A stretch of 64,000 nt of DNA from Candidatus Uhrbacteria bacterium (GCA_008363075.1 RHKK01000006.1:1-64000), one strand, 5' to 3'; shown: positions 49,681 to 57,623, counted from the first letter of the stretch. Notes: generated from the letters alone by a model not told the origin. Made by a program: numbers and translations.

Positions 49681-49744
49681 GATGTCAGATGTGAGAAGTC
49701 AGATGCCAGATGTGAGTTTCACGTTTCAAGCTTCAAGTTTCAAG
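49681..49744. repeat. Two adjacent heptamer arrays
   Basis: GATGTCA, GATGTGA, GAAGTCA, GATGCCA, GATGTGA (49681-49715), then TTTCACG, TTTCAAG, CTTCAAG, TTTCAAG (49717-49744). The second is the reverse complement of the CTTGAAR word used inside the glycosyltransferase gene at 15.7 and 16.1 kb. Confidence 0.92.
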
Positions 49745-49768
49745 ATAGTAGCCAACGGCTCGTTTTTC

Positions 49769-49777
49769 TGCTACCCT
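49769..49777 (+). promoter_or_regulatory. Extended -10 promoter, leaderless
   Basis: TGC-TACCCT, seven bases, ATG 49785. Confidence 0.5.
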
Positions 49778-49784
49778 CCCGCGG

Positions 49785-51971
49785 ATGGCCTTTTCTGCAC
49801 CCGCCAGACGTCGAGTGACGACGCATTTGCTCGACGCGATCCGCGTGACGATCGCCCCGCATCCGGCGGGCGGATTCGAGCTCTCCGTACATGTCGATTA
49901 CGGTCCGATCACGGTGCCGTTGCTTGGCGAAGACGTCGAGATCGAAAAGGGCGGACGCGTCCATGCACCGGAGCGCGACTATGACGTTGAGGAAGAGGCG
50001 CGGACATTTCTCTCGAATGCGTATCCGCTCATCCCGACCGACGATGCGCATCGGTATCGCGTATACGCCGAAGACGCGTACGATTTTGCGAAGGAGATCC
50101 TGCCGGAGATCGAGTACCGCTACACGGTCGAGGCGCCGGACGACGTGCGCAAGGCCCTTGAGGTGCGCTCGCTCACGATCGCGCCGGACATGCGCGTCAC
50201 GGCCGGCCGCGGCGGTTGGTTTGACTTCTCTTTGAACTGGCATGCCGAACAGGCGAACGTGAAAACGGACGCGTTGATCGAGGCGGTGCAATCCGGCAAG
50301 CCGTATGTGAAGACGGAGGACGGCCAACTGGTCGAGATCGCGAACGCAAAAGAATTGGAGGAGATGGTCGATTTGCTGAACCGCGCGAAGCGGAATGAGG
50401 ACGGGAGTTTTTCCGCGCAGCTGCTGTTCGCGCCGGAATTTGTCGCCATGCTCGAGCGGGCGAAGGCCGCGCGCATCGAAGCGATAGACAAGGGGTTCGA
50501 GATGTTCCTGCGCGAGGCGAAGTCGGGCAAACCGATCGAGCCGAACGCATTCCCGCCGGAACTCGACTCCGTGTTGCGCCCGTATCAAAAGGACGGCGTT
50601 GCGTGGATCCTCTTCCTGCGCAAATACGGTTTCGGAGGTATTCTCGCGGACGAGATGGGTCTCGGAAAAACGCTTGAGGTGCTCTCGTTCATCGCGGTCA
50701 CTCGCCGTTCGGGAGATGCGCCGGATATCGTTGTCTGCCCGAAGACGCTTGCGCTTACGTGGCAGGAGGAGGCCGAACGCTATGTCCCATGGTTGAAGAC
50801 GCTTGTCATTGACGGCCTGGCCGAGGAGCGCGAGGCGCAGATCAAAACCGCGGACGCCTACGATATCGTCATCACAACTTACCCGTCGCTCCAGCGCGAC
50901 ATCCGGCAATATGCGGCTCGGTCGCGTCCGTTTCGCGTCTGCGTGCTCGACGAGGCGCAGTACATCAAGAACCCGGCCACGGCCACGGCCAAGTCGTGCA
51001 AGCTCGTGCCGTCGGATTTCCGGCTCGCGCTCACCGGTACGCCGCTTGAAAACGGCGTCCACGAGTTGTGGTCGATCTTTGATTATCTTATGCCGGGCTT
51101 CCTCGGTTCCGCCAAGGAATTCCGGTTGCGCTTCGAGCGGCCGATCCGCGACCGCCAGGACATGCAGGCGCTCGAGCGGTTGCGCCTCAAGGTCCGACCG
51201 TTCATGCTGCGGCGCACCAAGGCGAACCTGCTTTCGGACCTGCCACCCAAGGTGGAGCAGACGAGTCATGCCGCGCTGACGGCCGAGCAGCTTGTGGTGT
51301 ACGCGCGGACGCTCGAGGAAGTGCGCGCGGAAGTCGAGAAGGCGGTCGCGGAAAAGGGGTTCAAGCGTGCCCGCATCGAGATCCTGACCGCGCTCATGAA
51401 GCTGCGGCGCATCTGCGACCATCCATCGCTTGTCGATTCAAGATTGCCGCGCGTGGAAGAGCTTTCCGGCAAGATGGGGCTCGCGCTCGAGCTTGTGAAG
51501 CAGGCGCATGAAGGCGGCAAGAAGGTGTTGCTCTTCAGCCAATTCACGGGCATGCTCGACATTTTGCGCGAGGCGCTCGATCTGCACGGCATTGGGCATG
51601 TCACCATCGAGGGGAAGACGAAAGACCGGCAATCGCAGGTCAAGAAATTCGCGAGCGATCCCAAGATCGCGGTCTTCCTTCTGTCGTTGCGTGCCGGCGG
51701 TACGGGGCTGACGCTCACCGAGGCCGATACCGTCATCCTCTTCGATCCGTGGTGGAACCCGATGGTCGAGGCGCAGGCCATGGACCGTGCGCATCGCATC
51801 GGCCAGACGCAAACCGTGAACGTGTATAAGCTCGTCACCAAGGGCACCGTGGAAGAAAAGGTGATGGAGTTGCAGGAGCGCAAGAAAAAGCTCTTCGATG
51901 CGTTGGTTCAGGAAACCCCGGAAGCGCTAGAGGAGCTGACCTGGGAGGATGTGCAAGGATTGTTTGTTTAG
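49785..51971 (+). CDS. SNF2/Swi2-family DNA-dependent ATPase
   Basis: 728 aa. About 260 N-terminal residues of unknown fold, then the SNF2 helicase: LRPYQKDGVAWILFLRKYGF, Walker A ILADEMGLGKTLEVL, VCVLDEAQYIKN (DEAQ), LALTGTPLENGVHELWSI, DYLMPGFLGS, and the second lobe KVLLFSQFTGMLDILREAL, LLSLRAGGTGLTLTEADTVI, DPWWNPMVEAQAMDRAHRIGQT. No nuclease domain is fused. It probably remodels DNA-protein complexes; similar bacterial proteins also occur in defence loci, but no partner genes are visible here. Confidence 0.93.
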   Translation: MAFSAPARRRVTTHLLDAIRVTIAPHPAGGFELSVHVDYGPITVPLLGEDVEIEKGGRVHAPERDYDVEEEARTFLSNAYPLIPTDDAHRYRVYAEDAYDFAKEILPEIEYRYTVEAPDDVRKALEVRSLTIAPDMRVTAGRGGWFDFSLNWHAEQANVKTDALIEAVQSGKPYVKTEDGQLVEIANAKELEEMVDLLNRAKRNEDGSFSAQLLFAPEFVAMLERAKAARIEAIDKGFEMFLREAKSGKPIEPNAFPPELDSVLRPYQKDGVAWILFLRKYGFGGILADEMGLGKTLEVLSFIAVTRRSGDAPDIVVCPKTLALTWQEEAERYVPWLKTLVIDGLAEEREAQIKTADAYDIVITTYPSLQRDIRQYAARSRPFRVCVLDEAQYIKNPATATAKSCKLVPSDFRLALTGTPLENGVHELWSIFDYLMPGFLGSAKEFRLRFERPIRDRQDMQALERLRLKVRPFMLRRTKANLLSDLPPKVEQTSHAALTAEQLVVYARTLEEVRAEVEKAVAEKGFKRARIEILTALMKLRRICDHPSLVDSRLPRVEELSGKMGLALELVKQAHEGGKKVLLFSQFTGMLDILREALDLHGIGHVTIEGKTKDRQSQVKKFASDPKIAVFLLSLRAGGTGLTLTEADTVILFDPWWNPMVEAQAMDRAHRIGQTQTVNVYKLVTKGTVEEKVMELQERKKKLFDALVQETPEALEELTWEDVQGLFV

Positions 51972-52438
51972 GTTCGCTCGAAGTCCATGTCCAAACGCTT
52001 CGCGGACTTTACGAGAAAATCATCGTGTCGGTTTGATTTGGCACGCAAAGAAGCCAGCTCGACATCCATGGTGCGATGCAGGTTGACGAACCCGTCGATA
52101 TGATCCATGAGACGCATCTCCACACCGTGTAATTTCGCATCGAAGCGCTCTTCCATATCCTCAAATCGCTGATCCATTGCTTCAAATCGCTGATCCATGG
52201 ACTCAAAGCGTCGGCCCATGGATTCGAATCTTTGGTCTATTGCTTCGAATCTATGGTCTATTGCTTCGAATCTTTGGTCTATTGCTTCGAAGCGTCGATC
52301 AACCGTTTCGAACCGCTCATCCATGTGTGTGGCGAGGTCGTGGACGGCTTCGGAAACGTTATCAACTTTGCTCGTAAGCGTACTCGCTACGGCATGCAAT
52401 TGATCGAGCACGTCTCGGATGGTCGGTTCGCGTTTCAT
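51968..52438 (-). CDS. Coiled-coil protein with 7-residue tandem repeats
   Basis: 156 aa from MKREPTIRDVLDQLHA. The centre is a run of seven-residue units of the form RFE(A/S)(I/M)DQ, matching a heptad coiled coil. The DNA repeats every 21 bases with few differences, so it was amplified recently. The C terminus continues as a helix (GVEMRLMDHIDGFVNLHRTM). No enzymatic motif. The promoter-like element with TTGAC and GGAACGTGG lies just upstream. It overlaps the SNF2 gene end by 4 bases. Confidence 0.78.
   Translation of the reverse strand: MKREPTIRDVLDQLHAVASTLTSKVDNVSEAVHDLATHMDERFETVDRRFEAIDQRFEAIDHRFEAIDQRFESMGRRFESMDQRFEAMDQRFEDMEERFDAKLHGVEMRLMDHIDGFVNLHRTMDVELASLRAKSNRHDDFLVKSAKRLDMDFERT
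52150..52318. repeat. 21-base tandem repeat in the coiled-coil gene
   Basis: Unit of the form TCGAATCTTTGGTCTATTGC plus one base, about eight copies. The three central units (52,223-52,287) are nearly identical; outer ones have drifted. Confidence 0.88.
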
Positions 52439-52466
52439 GGGGAGAGGGTTTAAGAATAACATCTCC

Positions 52467-52501
52467 CTATACCACGTTCCATTTTTCGATCGATGGGTCA
52501 A
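52467..52501 (-). promoter_or_regulatory. TTGAC-N16-GGAACGTGG element (member A)
   Basis: Minus strand TTGAC (52501-52497), 16 bases, GGAACGTGGTATAG (52480-52467). An extended -10-like TG-G-TATAGG sits at its end, 24-29 bases before the ATG at 52438. Confidence 0.65.
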
Positions 52502-52505
52502 GGGG

Positions 52506-52534
52506 TTGATGTGGACAAGGTCGTGAGGTAACGT
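52506..52534 (+). promoter_or_regulatory. Promoter of the pyrophosphatase gene
   Basis: TTGATG, 17 bases, TAACGT. The ATG is at 52557. Confidence 0.55.
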
Positions 52535-52556
52535 GAAGCCCTGAACATACACGCAT

Positions 52557-53096
52557 ATGAAAGGCATCAACCTGTACCACGAAGTGCCCTGCGGCACTCC
52601 CGAGGAGTTCAATGTCATTGTCGATATTCCGAAAGGGAGCTCTAATAAGTACGAATATGACGAGGAAGGCGGCTATTTCAAACTAGACCGCGTCGTTCAT
52701 CATCAGATGTTCTTCCCGTTCGACTACGGCTTTATCCCGCAGACGCATGCTGGCGATGGCGATGCGACAGACGTGTGTCTTTTGCTCACCTATCCGACGT
52801 TTCCCGGCTGCATCATCAAGGCGCGCGCGATCGGCATGATCAAGACGTCTGATCAGGACGGAGATGATGCAAAGATTGTTGCGGTCCCGGTTTCCAAGTT
52901 AGACCCAAGGTTCGAAGAATTAACCTCGATCAAGGATTTGCCGAAGCACTCTCAAGAAGAGCTCCTGATTTTCTTCAAAGAAATCAAGAAGCTTGAAAAA
53001 GCCAAATACGATAAAGTGATGATCAACGGATTCGGTTCGGTCGAGGAAGCCAAAGAGGAGATCGGGAAATCCATGGAGGCGTACAAATCGAAATAA
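52557..53096 (+). CDS. ppa: Inorganic pyrophosphatase
   Basis: 179 aa family I soluble pyrophosphatase. Active-site residues: EEFNVIVDIPKGSSNKYEYD, DYGFIPQTHAGDGDATDVCLL (the DGDATD metal site), and a later Asp pair in SDQDGDDAKI. It drives biosynthetic reactions by removing PPi. Normal length. Confidence 0.96.
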   Translation: MKGINLYHEVPCGTPEEFNVIVDIPKGSSNKYEYDEEGGYFKLDRVVHHQMFFPFDYGFIPQTHAGDGDATDVCLLLTYPTFPGCIIKARAIGMIKTSDQDGDDAKIVAVPVSKLDPRFEELTSIKDLPKHSQEELLIFFKEIKKLEKAKYDKVMINGFGSVEEAKEEIGKSMEAYKSK

Positions 53097-53102
53097 TTTT
53101 CG

Positions 53103-53130
53103 GTAGCGGCACGGCGCGCCGTGCCGCTAC
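53103..53130. repeat. 28-base palindrome, GTAG...CTAC family, copy 3 (perfect)
   Basis: GTAGCGGCACGGCG and CGCCGTGCCGCTAC, six bases after the ppa stop. Probably its terminator. Confidence 0.9.
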
Positions 53131-53143
53131 GGTTTTCAAACAT

Positions 53144-53893
53144 ATGTCCGAAAACCCCGTTCTGATATTGCGCCCCTTCCGCGTGACCGAGATTATTTGG
53201 GAAACCGCGGAGATTTTTACGCTGGAGCTTGAGCCGCAGGACCCTTCGGACATGATTTCGTTCAAGCCGGGACAATGGGTGTATCTGCACTTGCTTGAAA
53301 AAGACGGCACGCCATGGGCGCGCGCCGCATATTCGATCGCTTCGGCGCCGGAAGAGTCGGGTGAACGGATCAAGCTCGGCATCAAGGTCGAAGGCGATTT
53401 CACGAAGCGTGCATCCAAACTCATGCCGGACGACGAGGTGTTCCTGCAGGGGCCGTTTGGCGTGTTCGTGTTGCCGGAAGGGGATGGCCCGCTCGTGATG
53501 TTCGCGGCGGGAATCGGTATCACTCCGTTTCGGAGCATGATTCGTGAACTGGATCTCACAAGTCGTCAATCGCAAGTCGCAAAACGGCATGTCACGTTGG
53601 TTTATTCGAACAAGACCATTGAAGACGCGGCGTATTTCGAGGAGTTCGATTCGCTCGCGAAACGCGCGGAGTGGTTTACGCCGGTGTTCACGCTGACGCG
53701 CGGTGCGCCGGCGGATTGGCTTGGAGAGCGTGGCCGCATCGATGGCGCCATGCTCGACCGGCACGCCTCCATATCCGATGATGTGACGTTCATGATGTGC
53801 GGACCGAAGTCGTTCATGGACTCCGTGCGCGCTCTGTTGGAAGAGCGCGGCGTGGATACGAGAAAGCGGCTGAAGCAGGAATTGTTCGGATGA
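53144..53893 (+). CDS. FAD/NAD(P)-binding oxidoreductase (ferredoxin reductase-like)
   Basis: 249 aa. FAD-binding RAAYSIASAPEE (R-x-Y-S), GPFGVFVLPEG, NAD-binding FAAGIGITPFRSMIREL and the C-terminal MMCGPKSFMDSVRALLEERG. No iron-sulfur domain is present. After SMIRELDL comes TSRQSQVAK, encoded by a heptamer array, then HVTLVYSNKTIEDAAY. The electron partner is unknown. Confidence 0.9.
   Translation: MSENPVLILRPFRVTEIIWETAEIFTLELEPQDPSDMISFKPGQWVYLHLLEKDGTPWARAAYSIASAPEESGERIKLGIKVEGDFTKRASKLMPDDEVFLQGPFGVFVLPEGDGPLVMFAAGIGITPFRSMIRELDLTSRQSQVAKRHVTLVYSNKTIEDAAYFEEFDSLAKRAEWFTPVFTLTRGAPADWLGERGRIDGAMLDRHASISDDVTFMMCGPKSFMDSVRALLEERGVDTRKRLKQELFG
53556..53583 (+). repeat. Heptamer array inside the oxidoreductase gene
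   Basis: TCACAAG, TCGTCAA, TCGCAAG, TCGCAAA. In frame it encodes TSRQSQVAK in a loop between helix and strand of the NAD domain. Confidence 0.8.
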
Positions 53894-53894
53894 C

Positions 53895-53922
53895 AACCTT
53901 TAATCTTTAACCTTTAACCTTT
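53895..53922 (+). repeat. Heptamer array before a lipoprotein gene
   Basis: AACCTTT, AATCTTT, AACCTTT, AACCTTT, beginning 2 bases after the oxidoreductase stop and ending 8 bases before the next ATG. Same word as the left arm at 17,555. Confidence 0.92.
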
Positions 53923-53930
53923 GAAACACT

Positions 53931-54404
53931 ATGAACCGCTTCGTCATTCGTTCGTTGGCGGTTGTGGCGGGACTATCGCTTATGGGAGCGGGGTGCAATC
54001 CGTTTGCGCGCGTGGAGCAGCGCGTCGGCGAGCGCGTGGCGGAAGGGCTGATCGAGAGGGGATTGGGCGGAGACGCGAGCGTCGATCTCGGAGGCGGGCT
54101 TCCCGCGGATTTCCCGACGGACGTCCCGCGCTATCCCGACGCGGAATACGTCTCGGCCGTGTATTTGAAGGATCAGAATATCGCGATCGCGAACTTCAAA
54201 ACCAAGGATGAACCGCAGGCGGTGACGGACTGGTTCGATCGCGAGTTGAGGTCGGCAGGCTTTATCATGGATGAAAACATCGCCAAGCTCGGATTGTTCC
54301 GGGTGTACAATAAGGGGACGGTCAAGATCACCTTACAGACCCAGCGTCCCGAAGACGGGGACCGGACCACGGTGAGCGTGCAGCGAGTCGATTCGACGCG
54401 GTAG
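53931..54404 (+). CDS. Small lipoprotein
   Basis: 157 aa, MNRFVIRSLAVVAGLSLMGAGC with lipobox MGAGC. Mature part: GLIERGLGGDASVDLGGGL, then a domain with DFPTDVPRYPDAEYVSAVYLKDQNIA and WFDRELRSAGFIMDE, ending TTVSVQRVDSTR. The PTDVPxYPxA...A.F.T.D.p..V..wF...L...GW layout is common in small surface lipoproteins of Patescibacteria; function unknown. Confidence 0.8.
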   Translation: MNRFVIRSLAVVAGLSLMGAGCNPFARVEQRVGERVAEGLIERGLGGDASVDLGGGLPADFPTDVPRYPDAEYVSAVYLKDQNIAIANFKTKDEPQAVTDWFDRELRSAGFIMDENIAKLGLFRVYNKGTVKITLQTQRPEDGDRTTVSVQRVDSTR

Positions 54405-54420
54405 AAGCAAAACACACTTC

Positions 54421-54448
54421 AAAAAAGAGCTGAAAACCGCTCTTTTTG
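54421..54448 (+). terminator. Terminator of the lipoprotein gene
   Basis: AAAAAAGAGC, loop TGAAAACC, GCTCTTTTT. Confidence 0.85.
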
Positions 54449-54497
54449 TAACGAAAACCGGCCGGATAGGTACCTAGAGTTCATAACCAAACCCTCT

Positions 54498-55310
54498 ATG
54501 AATGCACCACTTTCTTCCATGTCTCCGAGGGCCGAGGAGGTCTCGGAGAAGAAGCGCAACAAGGCGTTTCTGTTCCTGCTGGGCTTGCCCATTATCCCAT
54601 TACTTGGATTGGCGGCCTGGCAGGGCGCGGGTCTTCCGACCGATCCGGCGGAGATCCAAGAACGCCTTTCTCTCGTGCAAGAAGCGCAGGCGGCCACCGT
54701 GCGCGTCGATGAAACCCTCAAGAAGATTAACGAATTACTGGGAGTCGATTCGTTTACCGATTTGAGCGTTCAGGAGCGCGCCGAACTCATGCAGAGCGTG
54801 AGCGCGGAAGATCAGGCGCGTCTCACGGAGTTGCTTGGCGAGCTTCAAATCGTCACGCAAACCGCGACGGCTCTCACCGAACAAGCATCGACCTCATCGG
54901 AAACGACGGAGTCGGGCACGACGGGAGAAGCCGCCACGGTGGCGTCGGAGCTTTCCGCGCTGCTTGCGTCCGCGGAGGAGACGTTGACGGCGATTCAGGA
55001 AGCGGCGCCGGAAGGATCCGAGCTTGCATCCGCGACGGACGAGACGCTCGCGATGACCGAAGAGGCACAGGCGGCGCTCGATGCGCTTCTCGAAGACCTT
55101 GCGCAGCAACTCGTCGATGCGGGGATGACGCAGGAAGAAGCGGCCGCGTTGGTCGGCGAGATCGGCGAGCAAATGACGAACGCGTGGCAGCATGCGAGTG
55201 AGGAAGGGCGCGAGGGGCTCTTGAACGCGATGGAGGCGCAAGCGCGGCAGGAGACCAACAAGCCCGCTCCGAGCGAGACGGCAAAACCCAGGGTGCCCGG
55301 TCGTCCGTGA
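54498..55310 (+). CDS. Membrane-anchored helical protein of unknown function
   Basis: 270 aa. One helix near residue 30 (AFLFLLGLPIIPLLGLAAW), then long Ala/Glu/Thr-rich helices (LSLVQEAQAATVRVDETLKK; AELMQSVSAEDQARLTELLG; ELSALLASAEETLTAIQEAA) and a Pro-rich end. It looks like an extended coiled-coil cell-surface protein. No family recognised. Terminator directly after. Confidence 0.7.
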   Translation: MNAPLSSMSPRAEEVSEKKRNKAFLFLLGLPIIPLLGLAAWQGAGLPTDPAEIQERLSLVQEAQAATVRVDETLKKINELLGVDSFTDLSVQERAELMQSVSAEDQARLTELLGELQIVTQTATALTEQASTSSETTESGTTGEAATVASELSALLASAEETLTAIQEAAPEGSELASATDETLAMTEEAQAALDALLEDLAQQLVDAGMTQEEAAALVGEIGEQMTNAWQHASEEGREGLLNAMEAQARQETNKPAPSETAKPRVPGRP

Positions 55311-55321
55311 GTATCAAAAAA

Positions 55322-55346
55322 CATCCCCGCGGTGCGGGGATGTTTT
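55322..55346. terminator. Terminator between a gene and convergent tRNA-Ile
   Basis: CATCCCCGC-GGT-GCGGGGATG followed by five T. Confidence 0.88.
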
Positions 55347-55348
55347 TG

Positions 55349-55425
55349 TGGTGGGCGTGCCAGGACTCGAACCTGGGACCTTCACATTATCAGTGTGACG
55401 CTCTAACCACCTGAGCTACACGCCC
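55349..55425 (-). tRNA. tRNA-Ile (anticodon GAU)
   Basis: Minus strand acceptor GGGCGTG with CACGCCC, D arm GCTCAGGTGGTTAGAGC, anticodon loop CTGATAA, T loop TTCGAGT, discriminator A and encoded CCA. Confidence 0.96.
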
Positions 55426-55506
55426 TTGCAATATTTTGTTGTGACGCTCCCCGCCAACAGCTTTGCAGTTTGGCGGGCTCGCCTGCATGCGGAGCTTGCG
55501 GCGGGT

Positions 55507-55525
55507 CACCACCTGAGCTACACGC
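55507..55525 (-). other. Fragment identical to the 5' part of tRNA-Ile
   Basis: ACCACCTGAGCTACACGC on the plus strand repeats 18 bases of the tRNA-Ile acceptor/D-arm, 100 bases upstream of the intact tRNA. The 80 bases between contain GC-rich hairpins (CCGCCAACAG, CAGTTTGGCGG). Confidence 0.75.
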
Positions 55526-55595
55526 GCATTCTTCTCTTGTCTGAGCGGCGATACGATACCCAAATACGCTCGGAAACGCAAGGGCCGATTGTCGG

Positions 55596-56177
55596 TCATT
55601 GTACGCGGCTTTTTCTCTCCATTTGCCGGTCGATAAGAAGACTGCCGGTTACTGCGGAGGTCAGGAACAGCGCATAGGCGGCGATGTACGCGATATAGGG
55701 GACGTCGCGCCATTTGAGCCACGCGAGGACGAATGCCGAGAACCATGAGGCAAAGCTGATGCCGCCCGAAACGAACGCCTGCCGGCGTAGTCGTTTGAGC
55801 TCGTCGTGCTTCGGATGGGTTTTTTCGTGATAGGCGATTTTGTGCAGCTTCGGCGCGATGACGAAATGAAGAAACGTTCCGTTGACGAGCAGAGCCGCCA
55901 CGATCGTCATTTTGGCGAGGAACCGGTCCGAGGCAAGATACCGTTCCGTGTTCATCGCAAAGAGCCAGACCCCGGATACGGTTAACAGCAGTATGCCGGT
56001 CCACATGATGCCGGAGAGGATGCGCATGAGGTCCGCTTCCTGCCGCGAAATACGAAAATCGCGGATGAATCGGAAAAAGAACAGGTCGGTGACGATCGCG
56101 CCGCCCAGACCCATCGCGAAACCGAGCAGGTGGAGAAAGAGGGGAATGCGCACGCCGTCGATGAACGGGAACTCCAT
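55596..56177 (-). CDS. Integral membrane protein, about five helices
   Basis: 193 aa. Helices: IPLFLHLLGFAMGLGGAIVTDLFFF, IMWTGILLLTVSGVWLFAM, MTIVAALLVNGTFLHFVI, GGISFASWFSAFVLAW, YIAYIAAYALFLTSAVTGSLL. His and Lys-rich loop (KIAYHEKTHPKHDELKRLR). The build resembles DUF2269/CopD-like small membrane proteins; no decisive motif. Confidence 0.75.
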   Translation of the reverse strand: MEFPFIDGVRIPLFLHLLGFAMGLGGAIVTDLFFFRFIRDFRISRQEADLMRILSGIMWTGILLLTVSGVWLFAMNTERYLASDRFLAKMTIVAALLVNGTFLHFVIAPKLHKIAYHEKTHPKHDELKRLRRQAFVSGGISFASWFSAFVLAWLKWRDVPYIAYIAAYALFLTSAVTGSLLIDRQMERKSRVQ

Positions 56178-56184
56178 GACCCGA

Positions 56185-56802
56185 TTATACCGTATTCTTC
56201 GATTCGGGGCTTGCGCGGTCGAGATATTTTATTGACGAGACGAAGGCGCCGTCATCCGAGAAGTCGAGCTTCCACAGCGAGCCTTTGGGAAGATCGAGTA
56301 ACGGGATCTCCTCCCAGCCTTTGTCTTGAAGTGACAGGATCGCAGCCGCCATCGGTTCGCGATGTGATACGACGATGCCACATCCGCCGGGCGGCACGCG
56401 CGCGACGAGATCGAGGGCCGAGGCGCGCACACGGGCCGCCATTTCGGGGAACGACTCGATCCCATCGGTATGCGGGACGAACGGACGGCGGTCGTATCCC
56501 GCGAATGTCCGGAAATCGGAGAGCGGTTTGCCGAACCAGTCTCCGACCTGCCATTCGACGAGGCGGTCGTCATATTCGACCTCCGGCCCGTCGAGTGCGG
56601 TCGAGATGATATGCGCGGTTTCGCGCGCTCGAAGATACGGCGACGCGACGATGCGCGCAGGCGCGCAACCCGCGCGCTTCAGATCTTCCGCCAAGCCGAA
56701 TGCCTCGCGCGCGCCCGCGTCCGACAGCGGGACGTCTTCGTCATAGAAAATGTCGTTCGGGTTATCCACGTGGCCGTGACGCACGAGATAAATCGTTTTC
56801 AT
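56185..56802 (-). CDS. Histidine phosphatase (phosphoglycerate mutase-like)
   Basis: 205 aa. Phosphohistidine motif YLVRHGHVDN at residues 5-14, PLSDAGAREAFGLAEDL, SPYLRARETAHII (second Arg), and CGIVVSHREPMAAAIL (second His). These are all the catalytic residues. Substrate not predictable; could be a nucleotide or sugar phosphatase. Starts 7 bases upstream of the membrane protein gene. Confidence 0.9.
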   Translation of the reverse strand: MKTIYLVRHGHVDNPNDIFYDEDVPLSDAGAREAFGLAEDLKRAGCAPARIVASPYLRARETAHIISTALDGPEVEYDDRLVEWQVGDWFGKPLSDFRTFAGYDRRPFVPHTDGIESFPEMAARVRASALDLVARVPPGGCGIVVSHREPMAAAILSLQDKGWEEIPLLDLPKGSLWKLDFSDDGAFVSSIKYLDRASPESKNTV

Positions 56803-56842
56803 GTCGGGAGCTTAGCAGACGGCGGTCGGAAATAAAAAACCG

Positions 56843-56870
56843 GTAGTGGCAATTCATGAATTGCCACTAC
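56843..56870. repeat. 28-base palindrome, GTAG...CTAC family, copy 4 (perfect)
   Basis: GTAGTGGCAATTCA and TGAATTGCCACTAC, 10 bases after the methyltransferase stop. Confidence 0.92.
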
Positions 56871-56879
56871 CGGGGCAGG

Positions 56880-57419
56880 CTACTTCCGGTAGAGCCCATA
56901 GAGGGCGCGCCCGCCGCTCTGCACGCGGTTGCCGTGCGTCACGGCGCCCCATCTCTGATACCGCTCGCGGAGGAACTCCTTGGTCAGGAAGTACGCGTCC
57001 GGACGTTCCTTCTTGATGGCGGCTGCGGGCGCGCCCTCTTCCATCCAGCCGAAGACGGCGTTCATGCCGAAGTTCTTGGTGCACGCCTGGACGCGCGAGA
57101 GCAGGTACTTCGCGTCATCGCGCGCGAAGCGATGGAGGACGAAGTGGACGATGATCGCGTCCCACTCGCCCGAGACGCACTCGACGAGGCCGCCCTCGCG
57201 GATCTTCACTCGCCCGCCGAGGTTCGCGTCCTGCGCGGTCCGCAGCAGGGTGTTGAGCGCGGACGGATCGGTATCGACGGCCGTGACGACGTATCCGTGA
57301 CGCGCGAGATAGAGCGTGTTGCCGCTCCCGTCGCATCCGAGCACGAGCGCCGTCGTTCCTCGCTCCTTCGTGAGCGTGACGATGAGCGGTTCGACGGTTT
57401 CTTCCAATGCCGGTTCCAT
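56880..57419 (-). CDS. TehB-like SAM-dependent methyltransferase
   Basis: 179 aa from MEPALEETVEPLIV, with a good GGAGG site before the ATG at 57419. SAM motifs: ALVLGCDGSGNTLYLARHGY, VTAVDTDPSALNTLL, EWDAIIVHFVLHRFARDD. C-terminal KERPDAYFLTKEFLRERYQRW. The motif I is GCDGSGN instead of GCGxGR. Order fits TehB/Methyltransf_11-like proteins; substrate unknown. Confidence 0.85.
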   Translation of the reverse strand: MEPALEETVEPLIVTLTKERGTTALVLGCDGSGNTLYLARHGYVVTAVDTDPSALNTLLRTAQDANLGGRVKIREGGLVECVSGEWDAIIVHFVLHRFARDDAKYLLSRVQACTKNFGMNAVFGWMEEGAPAAAIKKERPDAYFLTKEFLRERYQRWGAVTHGNRVQSGGRALYGLYRK

Positions 57420-57494
57420 CCGTACCTCCGGGAAAGAGCAAATCGGTTCGTCCACCCTGGCACGGGACCTGTGACGCGTCAACCGATCGGGGAC

Positions 57495-57523
57495 TTGTCA
57501 TCCCGATGGGATATTGTTAACGT
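57495..57523 (+). promoter_or_regulatory. Promoter of tRNA-Gly
   Basis: TTGTCA, 17 bases, TAACGT. The tRNA begins 26 bases after. Confidence 0.55.
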
Positions 57524-57548
57524 ATCCGCCGCAAAAACATCGAGCCAG

Positions 57549-57623
57549 GCGGGTATCGTATAGCGGCTATTATGCCACCTTGCCAAGGTGGAGATGGGGG
57601 TTCGACTCCCCCTACCCGCTCCA
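57549..57623 (+). tRNA. tRNA-Gly (anticodon GCC)
   Basis: Acceptor GCGGGTA with TACCCGC, anticodon loop CTTGCCA, T loop TTCGACT, discriminator T, encoded CCA. Confidence 0.95.

Noticed and set aside
49785-51971. Part of an anti-phage defence island (SNF2 helicase)
   Set aside because: Neighbours are NUDIX, MutY and pyrophosphatase; no nuclease, methylase or phospholipase partner.
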